Below, piece by piece: positions 1-7,300 of a DNA stretch of 9,911 nt (position 1 is its first letter; each line of letters starts with the position of its first letter). The stretch is taken from the NCBI GenBank assembly GCA_030151365.1, contig JASLDW010000131.1:1-9911 (forward strand), read 5' to 3'. The notes beneath the pieces are model-generated. The model made no database searches. It saw only the letters and a list, made by a program, of their open reading frames with translations, and was not told where the DNA came from. Position numbers and translations under genes: made by a program. The stretch is from Lysobacter sp. (GTDB lineage: Bacteria; Pseudomonadota; Gammaproteobacteria; Xanthomonadales; Xanthomonadaceae).

Positions 1-9
1 CCTTAATGT

Positions 10-21
10 GCCCTATAGGGC
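10..21. promoter_or_regulatory. 12-bp perfect palindrome upstream of the XRE gene, possible operator
   Basis: GCCCTATAGGGC is a perfect palindrome centred about 58 bp before the start codon of the XRE regulator. Small XRE and controller proteins often bind palindromes ahead of their own gene, so an autoregulatory operator is plausible. No clear -35/-10 pair can be assigned because upstream sequence is outside the window. No second copy of the palindrome was seen in the window. Confidence 0.3.
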
Positions 22-73
22 GTGCCTCTTTATGGCGTGGCCTCAGGTTGGTGTCAAGACCTAGCCTTTCTAC

Positions 74-319
74 ATGGGTTCCCAACGCCAACCACTACTT
101 AACGAACCGGTATTGCGCCAGTTCGCCGATCGTTTGATCGAATTGCGCAAACAACGAGGCATCAGCCAGGAACGGCTAGCAATGGAGGCCGGCGTAGGCC
201 GGTCATATTTGAGTGGCGTAGAGCGTGCCCAGCGCAACATCTCGTTGGTCAACATTACAAAGCTGGCGGCAGCATTAGGCGTAGAGCCTTTCCGATTGCT
301 AGAACCCGTCGGTCATTAA
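74..319 (+). CDS. Small XRE/Cro-family HTH regulator (controller-like)
   Basis: This 81-aa protein consists almost entirely of one HTH_3/XRE DNA-binding domain (about residues 16-75). Helices 2 and 3 are visible in SQERLAMEAGVGRSYLSGVE, followed by the typical RAQRNISLVNITKLAAALGV segment. The RNISLxNxxKxAxALGV signature and the short length are typical of single-domain regulators, including controller (C) proteins of restriction-modification systems. It is expected to bind DNA as a dimer and to regulate itself or neighbours; the palindrome at 10-21 is a candidate site. No strong Shine-Dalgarno is seen before the ATG, so the exact start is not certain, but the domain begins soon after it. It lies upstream of a putative nuclease module, separated by 163 nt and an opposite-strand gene pair. 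The family call is firm; the targets are inference. Confidence 0.88.
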   Translation: MGSQRQPLLNEPVLRQFADRLIELRKQRGISQERLAMEAGVGRSYLSGVERAQRNISLVNITKLAAALGVEPFRLLEPVGH

Positions 320-417
320 TTGAAAGTGCTTAGCGTGAATGCGCGCACCGATGAAATTGATCAGTTGTACCAATCGAGCATGATCAGTGCGCCGGCATTT
401 TGACCAGCGCGAGGGAA

Positions 418-435
418 ATGGCCGAAATCGGCCAT
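418..435. repeat. 18-bp palindrome in the gap after the XRE gene
   Basis: ATGGCCGA and TCGGCCAT form perfect 8-bp arms separated by AA. It lies in the 163-nt gap between the XRE gene and the converging 168-aa gene. It is not followed by a T-run, so it is not a standard terminator; it could be a protein-binding site or a remnant of a mobile element. Nothing coding was seen in 320-482. Confidence 0.4.
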
Positions 436-460
436 GAGCCGACGTTGAGCGCGGAGAAAG

Positions 461-484
461 AAACTCGACTCTGATCCGAGTTTT
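461..484. terminator. Possible bidirectional terminator between converging genes
   Basis: AAACTCG (461-467) and CGAGTTT (477-483) form a 7-bp stem with a 9-nt loop, ending in a short T-run on the plus strand (481-484). On the minus strand the stem is followed by a T-rich stretch (TTTCTTTC). It lies exactly between the converging XRE and 168-aa genes and overlaps the latter's stop codon. The stem is only moderately GC-rich and the T-tracts are imperfect, so it is a weak prediction. Confidence 0.4.
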
Positions 485-989
485 AACTACGACGCCTGGA
501 CTTCATTGTTGGCCGTTCTGGTGTCAGCAGCTTGTCGATCCAACTGCTTTGCATCCCACCGCCATCAGTGGTCTCGAACGGTTGCTCGATCCATTCCACC
601 GCAAGGAGACTCATTTCTTCATCGGACTGCGGAAAGAACGCCTCACCGGGCTCGGCGATATACCACGCTCCAATCAGGGTGTCGCAGTGTTCGCAATGGT
701 TGGCTAGATACGTAGCGTCCGCCGTCATCGAATGGTCGAACCGCAGCCAGGGGGCTCGCGTTTCAACCTGGTTAGCCGCTTCGGCATTGAGGTATCCAAG
801 TTGCGTGAATAGCGCGCAGTCCTCAACTTGCTTATATCCGTCTTCGTCAAGTTCCTCGTGGTCCGCCAAGCCAATGGCACTGACTCGCGTCTCCTTCGCG
901 CACTTGTAGCAGGTGTGTGGCCCGGTCAGGAGCGCAAAGCGCTTAGCGCGGATGTTCGGCACTTCTGGATCGCCCGCCACCTCAGCCAT
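483..989 (-). CDS. Uncharacterised 168-aa protein with two CxxC zinc-ribbon-like pairs
   Basis: I do not recognise this protein. It has two CxxC pairs, CYKC (residues 27-30) and CEHC (residues 99-102), which together could hold one structural zinc ion. The middle is acidic (ADHEELDEDGY), and the C-terminus is a short basic tail (KSRRRS). No membrane segment or signal peptide is visible, so it is probably cytoplasmic. Its ATG lies 4 nt after the stop of the 133-aa gene on the same strand, so the two are almost certainly co-transcribed and translationally coupled. A GAGGGA stretch about 13 nt before the ATG may help initiation. The pair lies divergently beside an HNH/VRR-NUC operon, but no function can be assigned. 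Clean coding length, tight coupling and paired cysteines support a real gene. Confidence 0.75.
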   Translation of the reverse strand: MAEVAGDPEVPNIRAKRFALLTGPHTCYKCAKETRVSAIGLADHEELDEDGYKQVEDCALFTQLGYLNAEAANQVETRAPWLRFDHSMTADATYLANHCEHCDTLIGAWYIAEPGEAFFPQSDEEMSLLAVEWIEQPFETTDGGGMQSSWIDKLLTPERPTMKSRRRS

Positions 990-993
990 GGAT

Positions 994-1395
994 CTAAGCC
1001 GTCCCTCGTTTTTCTACCTGCGCTAGCAACGCCTCCCAATCCATGCCCTTCAGGTCCTGGGCGAGATAACTGGCGCACAAGGTCTGGCCATCGGGACGCG
1101 CATTGTTGACGGCATCGGCAGCCAAGATGATCGCGTGCAACACATCCTTGCGGGTACGCCCCTCGCGCGTCCAGTCGGCGGGCATTCGCGTGACCGCCCC
1201 GATCGCATCCTTCCCAGAGAGATACTGAACTGCAGTGATCATCGACCAGTTCAGCCCGACCTCCTCTCGCAGGCGCAGCGCCGCAGCCTTCTCATCCAAC
1301 CGTTCCTCCATGACGTTCAACAAAGCCATGGCCGCGGCCGCGGTCTTGCCCTGTGGGTTGAGGCGACTCTTCTTGCGTGGGAACGGATGCACCAT
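994..1395 (-). CDS. Uncharacterised 133-aa protein, first gene of a two-gene operon
   Basis: No family is recognised. The N-terminus is basic (PRKKSRLNPQGK), followed by predicted helical stretches rich in Ala, Leu and charged residues (about residues 18-47 and 83-100) and a C-terminal helix containing DWEALLAQVEKR. There is no signal peptide or membrane segment, so it is likely a soluble cytoplasmic protein. The ATG at 1395 is chosen as the first Met in the frame; upstream codons remain open but offer no close ATG. The start codon sits within a perfect 7-bp hairpin (1389-1409) and has no obvious Shine-Dalgarno, so initiation may be controlled or the true start may be Met23. It is followed after 4 nt by the 168-aa CxxC gene. 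It is divergent from the nuclease operon starting at 1578 and shares its regulatory region. Confidence 0.7.
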   Translation of the reverse strand: MVHPFPRKKSRLNPQGKTAAAAMALLNVMEERLDEKAAALRLREEVGLNWSMITAVQYLSGKDAIGAVTRMPADWTREGRTRKDVLHAIILAADAVNNARPDGQTLCASYLAQDLKGMDWEALLAQVEKRGTA

Positions 1396-1409
1396 GTTGA
1401 TGATGGTGC
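1389..1409. promoter_or_regulatory. Hairpin covering the start codon of the 133-aa gene
   Basis: GCACCAT (1389-1395) and ATGGTGC (1403-1409) are perfect 7-bp arms around a 7-nt loop. In the minus-strand transcript the ATG of the 133-aa gene lies in the 3' arm, so folding would hide the start codon. A second small inverted repeat (GCGG/CCGC, 1408-1419) is adjacent. CCATGTTGA is directly repeated at 1392-1400 and 1421-1429, 29 bp apart, which may be a pair of protein-binding sites on one face of the helix. Confidence 0.35.
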
Positions 1410-1425
1410 GGCTAACCGCCCCATG

Positions 1426-1455
1426 TTGACAATACCCCGCTGATAGCGTGATAAC
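1426..1455 (+). promoter_or_regulatory. Candidate sigma-70 promoter of the nuclease operon
   Basis: TTGACA (1426-1431) matches the -35 consensus exactly, and GATAAC (1450-1455) matches four of six -10 positions with an 18-bp spacer. Transcription would start near 1462 and give a leader of about 115 nt before the HNH start at 1578. The leader contains an inverted repeat (TTGCCT 1489-1494 and AGGCAA 1505-1510). The -35 overlaps one copy of the CCATGTTGA repeat, so a factor bound there could block polymerase. Confidence 0.45.
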
Positions 1456-1577
1456 AGTGCTGCCACGTGGGCAGAAGCCCCTGGTGTATTGCCTGCTTAG
1501 CTCAAGGCAACAGGTTCCCGATCCGATCGCGCAATGCGACGACGGGAGGTTATTTCCCTGCCTTTCCTGGACTAAGC

Positions 1578-1961
1578 ATGCCCAAGCTCCAACGACTCAG
1601 AACCCAAGCCTTCCACGCACAGCATGGACTCTGCTGCTATTGCGGCCTCCCAATGTGGCAGGCCTCACCCGACGAACTGAAACCCTTTGGCCTGCGTGCC
1701 CGCACGGTAGCGCCATTACGTTGCACCGCCGAGCACCTCATTGCGCAGCAGGATGGAGGCAAGGACGTGGCAGGGAACATTGCCGCCGCCTGCTGGCTAT
1801 GTAATAGCCGCCGCCACAAGCGTAAAACGCCACCCCAACCTGACGCATATAGGGCGTTCGTGGGACGGCGCATGGCAAAGGGGAAGTGGCACCCGGCGAA
1901 GGTGGCCAGGCTACTCAGGGAGCCCCCATCACCAAGTCACTCATGCTATCCAGCGACGTGA
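1578..1961 (+). CDS. Small HNH endonuclease
   Basis: This 127-aa protein is a single HNH (beta-beta-alpha metal) nuclease domain. A first zinc pair is CCYC (C19/C22), and the EH of CTAEHLIAQQDGG (E52-H53) carries the general-base His. Asn67 in the DVAGN segment and a second zinc pair CWLC (C72/C75) follow, then NSRRH (N76, H80). This matches small stand-alone HNH proteins that nick or cut DNA using a divalent metal. The start at 1578 (MPKLQRLRTQAF) fits the usual length and N-terminus; an in-frame GTG at 1467 would add 37 residues containing a CIAC motif, but it would lie only about 5 nt after the predicted transcription start. It is the first gene of a three-gene operon, 31 nt before the VRR-NUC gene. 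The nuclease fold is clear; the biological target is unknown. Confidence 0.85.
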   Translation: MPKLQRLRTQAFHAQHGLCCYCGLPMWQASPDELKPFGLRARTVAPLRCTAEHLIAQQDGGKDVAGNIAAACWLCNSRRHKRKTPPQPDAYRAFVGRRMAKGKWHPAKVARLLREPPSPSHSCYPAT

Positions 1962-1992
1962 ATCCAACTGCAAACCATGCTATCAACCTGCC

Positions 1993-2706
1993 ATGACCAC
2001 TGCCCGTCAACGCTCCGCTGAGAAGGCTGGTTTTCGCTACTTCGAGGTTCCGCTGGCATGCGGCGCCACGGGTAAGGAGTGGGTTTGTCCGCAACACGGC
2101 AACATCCTCTCGGTGGAGCGGGCCGTACTTTCGCATCTTGAGCGCGAGGGATGGCGAGGCTTCTGGGGCGAAGGCGGCTTGCTGCTCAACCTCATCAAGT
2201 GCATGTCGTTCCAAGAACTGCCGTTACACCACCGGCTCACGTACACCGAGGCCATCTACGCGCAGAACATCGCGTTCGACAGAGAGAAGGTGCCAGTCAA
2301 GCGCTTGCTCTCGGCTCTACTCCAAGCAACGCCGGCTCAGGTCCAACGCAACTTTGCCCTCATGCTGGATCGTGGCCCGTTCGTGACCAAGCGCGGCCCC
2401 ATTACCTCCACGTCCACCGGCTCCGTACACGACTTCTTCCCAGGTCTGGAGCCGTGGATGCTGGTGGAGCTCTTCCAGGTGGCCGGCCACGATCTCCTTC
2501 ACAGCATCGCGTCCACCTTCGCCCGCGACCCCTATGAATACCGTCGTGGCTGGCCAGACCTCACCGTGTGGAGAGAGGGGCAGCTGCGCTTCATCGAAGT
2601 GAAAGCACCAGGTGACTCGCTCGGCAAGAGCCAGAAGACCATCGCCGCCATATTCGGCGCTCCGCTTGGTTTGGATTTCTCGCTGGCCGCAGTTGTGCCG
2701 GCTTGA
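1993..2706 (+). CDS. VRR-NUC domain nuclease (PD-(D/E)xK superfamily)
   Basis: The C-terminal part of this 237-aa protein (about residues 178-225) carries the VRR-NUC signature. GWPDL supplies Asp189, and EVKAPGDSL supplies Glu202 and Lys204, followed by Gln214 in KSQK. These are the metal-binding and catalytic positions of the PD-(D/E)xK fold, shared with FAN1 and phage VRR-NUC enzymes, which cut branched or structured DNA. The N-terminal 170 residues contain a CGATGKEWVCPQHG segment and helical sequence; an acidic residue here (perhaps Glu43 or Glu60) may complete the site. It is shorter than FAN1-type proteins and has no visible SAP or TPR region. The ATG at 1993 is used because the in-frame extension upstream overlaps the HNH gene in a shadow frame. 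It lacks a good Shine-Dalgarno and is probably coupled to the HNH gene. The family call is strong; the role (repair, phage or defence) is open. Confidence 0.87.
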   Translation: MTTARQRSAEKAGFRYFEVPLACGATGKEWVCPQHGNILSVERAVLSHLEREGWRGFWGEGGLLLNLIKCMSFQELPLHHRLTYTEAIYAQNIAFDREKVPVKRLLSALLQATPAQVQRNFALMLDRGPFVTKRGPITSTSTGSVHDFFPGLEPWMLVELFQVAGHDLLHSIASTFARDPYEYRRGWPDLTVWREGQLRFIEVKAPGDSLGKSQKTIAAIFGAPLGLDFSLAAVVPA

Positions 2707-2734
2707 CCTTCGTCCAACCGGCATCGCTACCCTT

Positions 2735-3568
2735 ATGCAAGACAACGGCATCAAGGCCCCTACCACTTACCGATACCCACCCGTCGGAGCCTGCATTTAC
2801 TGTGGGGCCACGAGTGGTCGGCTGACAGAGGAGCACATCATCCCCAAAGGGTTGGGTGGCACCCTTGTGTTGCCAGAAGCCAGCTGCGACACCTGCGCGA
2901 AGATCACTTCCCTATTTGAACTGCGTGTCATGCGTGGCTTCATGGATCGGGGCCGGCAAGCGATGGGCATCAAGGGGCGGAAGCAACACAAGCGTCCGAA
3001 GGCAACCACCCTCACTCAGACGTTCATCCAACCTGACGAGTCACTCTTTGAGCAGGAAGTGCCGGTTGATCAGGCGATCCGGGGCATGCACTTGCCGTTA
3101 CTCCCACTCCCCGGCTTCCTGGATCCTCTTCATCCGCCCAGGCCTGACGCCGAGCAAGTCGACATCGTCGCTCTCCACACGATCCAGTTCGGGACAGACC
3201 AGTTCCAGGCCATCCGGCCACACACCGCTGTCGGCGTACAGATCAAGGACCGCATGGCCATTTGGGACTTTGTCCGCCTGCTGGCTAAGATTGCCCACGG
3301 GTACCACGCAGCCACGCGAGGCATGTTCCCGTTGGAAGAGAGTCCACTGGTTCCGATCATTCTGGGCACCCGCCGCGATGCCAGAAACTGGATAGGCTGC
3401 ATTGCAGAGCACCCGCTCCCTTCAGACTGTCCGGCGCTTCACCTGCTCAACGAGGAAACGTTGGACGGCGACGGCCAATCCGAATGCGTGGCCGTGCGGA
3501 TCAAGCTGTTCGCCACCCAGGGAACAGCGACGTACGTTCTTGCCTCCCGCATTTGCGCCCCCGGCTGA
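2735..3568 (+). CDS. HNH-like zinc-finger protein (HNH_5-type), 277 aa
   Basis: The N-terminal 60 residues form an HNH-type treble-clef domain: CIYC (C20/C23), EEHIIPKGLGG (E33-H34, the EHIIP signature of HNH_5-type nucleases) and a second zinc pair CDTC (C51/C54). The usual Asn after the second pair (CxxCN) is Ala here (CDTCA), so nuclease activity may be altered or the protein may belong to a subgroup using another residue. The remaining 215 residues have no domain I recognise; they include a basic stretch (IKGRKQHKRPK, about 79-89) and conserved-looking blocks such as WDFVRLLAKIAHGYHAA (about 177-193). No membrane segment is present. The start at 2735 places the first zinc knuckle close to the N-terminus. 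It follows the VRR-NUC gene by 28 nt and ends the operon, 19 nt before a strong hairpin. Confidence 0.82.
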   Translation: MQDNGIKAPTTYRYPPVGACIYCGATSGRLTEEHIIPKGLGGTLVLPEASCDTCAKITSLFELRVMRGFMDRGRQAMGIKGRKQHKRPKATTLTQTFIQPDESLFEQEVPVDQAIRGMHLPLLPLPGFLDPLHPPRPDAEQVDIVALHTIQFGTDQFQAIRPHTAVGVQIKDRMAIWDFVRLLAKIAHGYHAATRGMFPLEESPLVPIILGTRRDARNWIGCIAEHPLPSDCPALHLLNEETLDGDGQSECVAVRIKLFATQGTATYVLASRICAPG

Positions 3569-3587
3569 TCACAAGCCTACGGAGATC

Positions 3588-3615
3588 GCTCCTCGACCCT
3601 CTAAGGTCGAGGAGC
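3588..3615 (+). terminator. Strong hairpin after the nuclease operon, terminator-like
   Basis: GCTCCTCGACC (3588-3598) and GGTCGAGGAGC (3605-3615) form a perfect 11-bp GC-rich stem with a 6-nt loop, starting 20 nt after the stop of the last operon gene. It lacks a following T-tract, so if it ends transcription it would be a poor intrinsic terminator; a role in protecting the mRNA 3' end is equally possible. Confidence 0.4.
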
Positions 3616-3725
3616 CAATAGGAGTAGACAATCACTCATTACGGTGGCGCGACGATTGGACGTCCGCTTTGGGTCGAAAGCTGCCTGATCATTCTGTCGG
3701 CGACATGATCATAGCGACGTGGTCT

Positions 3726-3745
3726 GCCGATGCGAATGCATCGGC
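3726..3745. repeat. 8-bp perfect hairpin in the intergenic region
   Basis: GCCGATGC (3726-3733) and GCATCGGC (3738-3745) are perfect arms around the tetraloop GAAT. There is no T-run on either side. Function unknown; possibly a structural or protein-binding element. Confidence 0.35.
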
Positions 3746-3908
3746 GCACGCAGGCACATATGAAGAACTACATTTTTTGGAAATCACGTTCCAGAGCCTA
3801 TTGGCAACTTTGAACTAGAAAATTTTTGAGTATTCGGCGCTTCAAAATTACGGTTTCAGAGATATCCACAAAAGCAAACCGGCGCATACTTATCATCATT
3901 TTTCTTTG

Positions 3909-4352
3909 TCATACCCCTTTTCCCGAACAGTACAAGGGTGACCCAGAGTCTGATGTCCATTGAATCGTAGTCTCATCACGCTTTGACTCATCAATACTCA
4001 CTTCTCTGGTCAGTTGGAGACGCCCTTTGCAGAATCTCGAAATATAAGAGTAAGGAGCATTTTCTCGCGAAATTAATTTCCAATGTCTATCAGTTGCCGT
4101 GGAAAGGAACCATTTGTCGGCTGATACTGAAGTATCTACTTGGCTTGTTTTCCCCGATATTCCAACTAGAGATCCTCTATCAAAATAGTGGGGCACGTAA
4201 GGCGGACCCGCGATAAAAGGACTAATTTCATGCTCCAACGTTGATCTATTTGGTCGCCCTTCATGATCGGCGTTAATCAGTTTGTATAGCCCGATAGCTA
4301 TCCCAACCAGCATGAAAAAGGATACGAAAAGTATGAATACACGATTGTTCAT
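3909..4352 (-). CDS. Membrane-anchored protein, candidate immunity protein of the RHS toxin
   Basis: This 147-aa protein starts with a single hydrophobic segment (about residues 5-24, FILFVSFFMLVGIAIGLYKL), followed by about 120 polar residues likely exposed outside the cytoplasm. Two cysteines (C108 in RFCKGRL and C142 in LYCSG) could form a disulfide there. No lipobox is seen. The ATG lies 3 nt after the stop of the RHS gene, so translation is probably coupled, and no independent ribosome site is obvious. A small gene directly behind an RHS gene is the normal position for the cognate immunity protein, and an exported anchor fits a toxin acting in the periplasm or at the membrane. The gene is AT-richer than its neighbours, as is usual for exchanged toxin-immunity tips. 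I do not recognise the family; the immunity role is inferred from position. Confidence 0.75.
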   Translation of the reverse strand: MNNRVFILFVSFFMLVGIAIGLYKLINADHEGRPNRSTLEHEISPFIAGPPYVPHYFDRGSLVGISGKTSQVDTSVSADKWFLSTATDRHWKLISRENAPYSYISRFCKGRLQLTREVSIDESKRDETTIQWTSDSGSPLYCSGKGV

Positions 4353-4355
4353 TAA

Positions 4356-7300
4356 TCACCAAGTCCAACCCATGCCAGGCTTTCCAATGGTAAATCCATA
4401 GTCTCCAGACAAGCCTCCAGATAAATTACTAGGCGCAATCGATACCCCCTCTCCGAATCCTACTTCGGTTGCGCTGCCCTCTCCGGGAGAGTAAGTCACG
4501 CCGCCGCCAACATCCACATATGCAGCAGTTGTTGCGAGTCCTGGACCAGTCATAAAGCGATTCAATTTGGTTGCCGAAGGCTTACAAGGCGTATTAAGCC
4601 ATCCCACAGTCACACTTGCACCAGCAGATACTGGGTGCGGGTAAGGCCTCGCGATTCCTATCGCACCATAAACTTGACCATTGCGCGCCCGCGCAAACGA
4701 TACATTGAAGACATACATACTGAACGAGACTTTGACATAGTCCGGAAGCCTGCCTCTTCTTTCGGGCATTCTGTCGATCACCCCAGCGCCGTAAAGAATC
4801 GCGCTGAAGTCATCAAGCCCAAGTGGATCAATGGAGCTGATCGGATTGCCTTCAACATAGGCATAACCGTTAATGCCGCTTGCCAACCCGATAGGATCCG
4901 GCTGCGTGTATTTGCCAAGGCGACTATCGTAATAACGGAATCCGTTGTACCAAAGTCCAGTTTCGGCATCGTAATACTGACCTGGGAACCCGATGTTCAG
5001 GCCACCAATATTGTCCTGAACAACCAGCCGATCTTGGGGGTAGTTTTTCGCGCGCCAAACAACACTTCCGGAACCATTCGTAACAATCTCCGGACGCCCC
5101 AAATGATCGCCATGTACGTAGTAAGTGACTCCGTTACGCACCAGCCCCATTAACTCACTGTCGTTCCAGAGATAACTGGTCCATACGCCATTCGTGTATT
5201 CGGCAAGCAGTTGATTCTGTCCGCCATAGATGAATCGACTGCTTCCCATTGCCCCGCTTTTGGCCACACGCTGGTCGAGCGCATTTGTTGTGTACGTCGT
5301 TGTCCCGGCGGGATGATTGACGTTCCCCACCACAACACTCATGTATGTGCTTGCAACATCTCGGCTAACTTGAGCGAGTTGATTGAATCCGTCATAGGTG
5401 TAGGTTGCTGTCGATCCACCCCAATTCTGCGTTTGACGGTTTCCACGCCCGTCATATCCATACGAAATGGCATCGTATGTCACTCGATTGCTGCTGGCGT
5501 CGACTGTATGCGACTGATCCACAGTAAGCCACTGATGACGAGTCAAATTATTTGATGCGTCATAGGTGAGTGCCTGATTCGCATTCGTCGCTTGCACGCT
5601 TGTCAGCCTTGACAACGCATCGTACCCGTACGTTTGATTGAGACTGCTATCGATGCCGTTCGTGATTGAGGTCATTCGATCCGCAGCGTCATAACCGTAC
5701 GTCAAGCCTTGAATAGCATTACCCCAACCGTTTGGCCCAAGGGACTGAATCCCCGAGATATGGCCATCTGTGTCAAACCCAACATAGCGCCTTGTGTTGT
5801 TGCCATATGAGATGGATGTTGGCGGACCGAACGCCATAAAGCCATCCATCGTTGCAATCGTGCTTGTCGCACCACCAATTGTTTTTGTCATTGTGGTGAG
5901 ATGGCCATTGGAATACCCATATCCAATAGCAACACCGCTTGGATAATTGATACCAGCAAGGCGTCCCATTCCGTCGTAGCTATACCCTGTCCAATCATCA
6001 GTGGTGGGGGTCCAGTCATGCGCGACCGTAATCAAGCCGTCTACGCTATAGCCAAAATCCCTGCTATTCACCGTATTTCCGTCTCGATGTTGAGCGGCAC
6101 ACAAACGCCCTTTACCGTTTTGACATGAATCGTAAGTGAAGGTGCGACCTACCGACGAACTTGCTCCGTACCAAGTCAATCGACCCAAGCCGTCATAGGA
6201 ATAAGCCAGCCCGGAGCCATCATTACGCGTCATGCCGGTCTTTTGTCCAGCACTGTTGTACGTAAATGTGGTGTTTCCAGTATCTGGGCTTGTCTGCGCC
6301 CAAAGTTGCCCCAAGCCATCAAACGCATATCCAGTGGTTAGTCCACGCGGATCAGTTACGTGATCCAAGGTGCCTTGTGGTTTATACACCGTCAACGTCT
6401 GACCGCCGGCAGCGTCCTTCACATAGTTTTGGCGTCGAAACCTGTCATAGCCGTAGGTCGTCGTATGATTCAGCGCATCCGTCATTGTTGCTACGTCGCC
6501 ATTGGCATTGTAGGTATAGGTCAACACCTGCCCATGGTCACCCTTGCGCTTGCTCAGGAAGCCCCCCGCGTCGTATTCGTATGTGCGGTTTAATTGGGGG
6601 GTTACATTTTCAAACCCACTGGCTGGCCCTTGGTTACTGGGGTCGTCGTATTGATAGCCGCCATATATGGAAGATATCGTGTCGGTAAGCACCTGTGAAA
6701 GTAGGTTATAGGTGAATCCCCGGGACTCGATCTGATACTCATCGTATATGGCGGGATTGTTGGTATTTATCGAATGCCTTCTGGAAATCGAGATAGTTCG
6801 ATCGTACTGGTCGTAGCCATATTCAAGATATTCACCATCAGGTGTCCCTACATAAGATAGACGCCCACGATCGTCGTAGCCCGTTGTTGTGGTAGATACC
6901 ACTCCGTTGATCGTATGCGCTTCGGTCAAAACCTGCCCACGCGCGTTGTACGTGTAATCAGTGACTGCTCCGTTGGCAGTCACGGTATGCCCAGGCTGCC
7001 CATAGAAGTTGTAACTCGAATAGCTATCGGTATGCCCCAGGCTATTCGCGATGCTCGAGAGGTTCCCGGCGCTATCGTATGTATAAGTGACCGCGTCGCC
7101 ATTGCCGCTTATGGGGCCATCAATCGTCATCGTGGCGATCAGGCCACTATTTTGGATCGTGTAGTCGTAGGTCGTGGTTAGCACTTGATTGGCCAACCCT
7201 ATGCTACTGCGATTGATTACTGATGCCGACGCCAACAGTCGGGCGCGCGCATCGCCGTCTGCATAATAGGTATAGGTCGTCTGTCGAATGTAATCGGCAT

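Larger units (their letters stand above)
3569..3908. other. 340-nt intergenic region without a convincing gene
   Basis: This stretch lies between the converging nuclease operon and the RHS/immunity pair. A plus-strand reading frame crosses into it from within the preceding gene, but its first half is a shadow of that gene and it has no plausible start of its own. The region contains two perfect hairpins (3588-3615, 3726-3745) and an AT-rich tail from about 3819 on, which marks the change from the GC-rich nuclease module to the AT-richer immunity gene. A 6-bp inverted repeat (CGGTTT 3851-3856, AAACCG 3876-3881) is too weak to call a terminator. Confidence 0.5.

Noticed and set aside
1467..1577. 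N-terminal extension of the HNH gene from a GTG at 1467
   Set aside because: It would start only about 5 nt after the predicted transcription start, lacks a Shine-Dalgarno and makes the protein longer than usual for the family; the in-frame CIAC motif keeps it as a minor possibility.
1741..1992. Long upstream extension of the VRR-NUC frame
   Set aside because: It overlaps the HNH gene in another frame and has the low-complexity look of a shadow; homologous-looking sequence begins after Met at 1993.
2612..2734. Upstream extension of the second HNH-like gene
   Set aside because: It overlaps the catalytic end of the VRR-NUC gene and is Arg/Ser-rich shadow sequence.
3402..3818. Plus-strand frame crossing the end of the nuclease operon
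   Set aside because: The first half is a shadow of the 277-aa gene, and the rest has no start, ribosome site or recognisable protein features.
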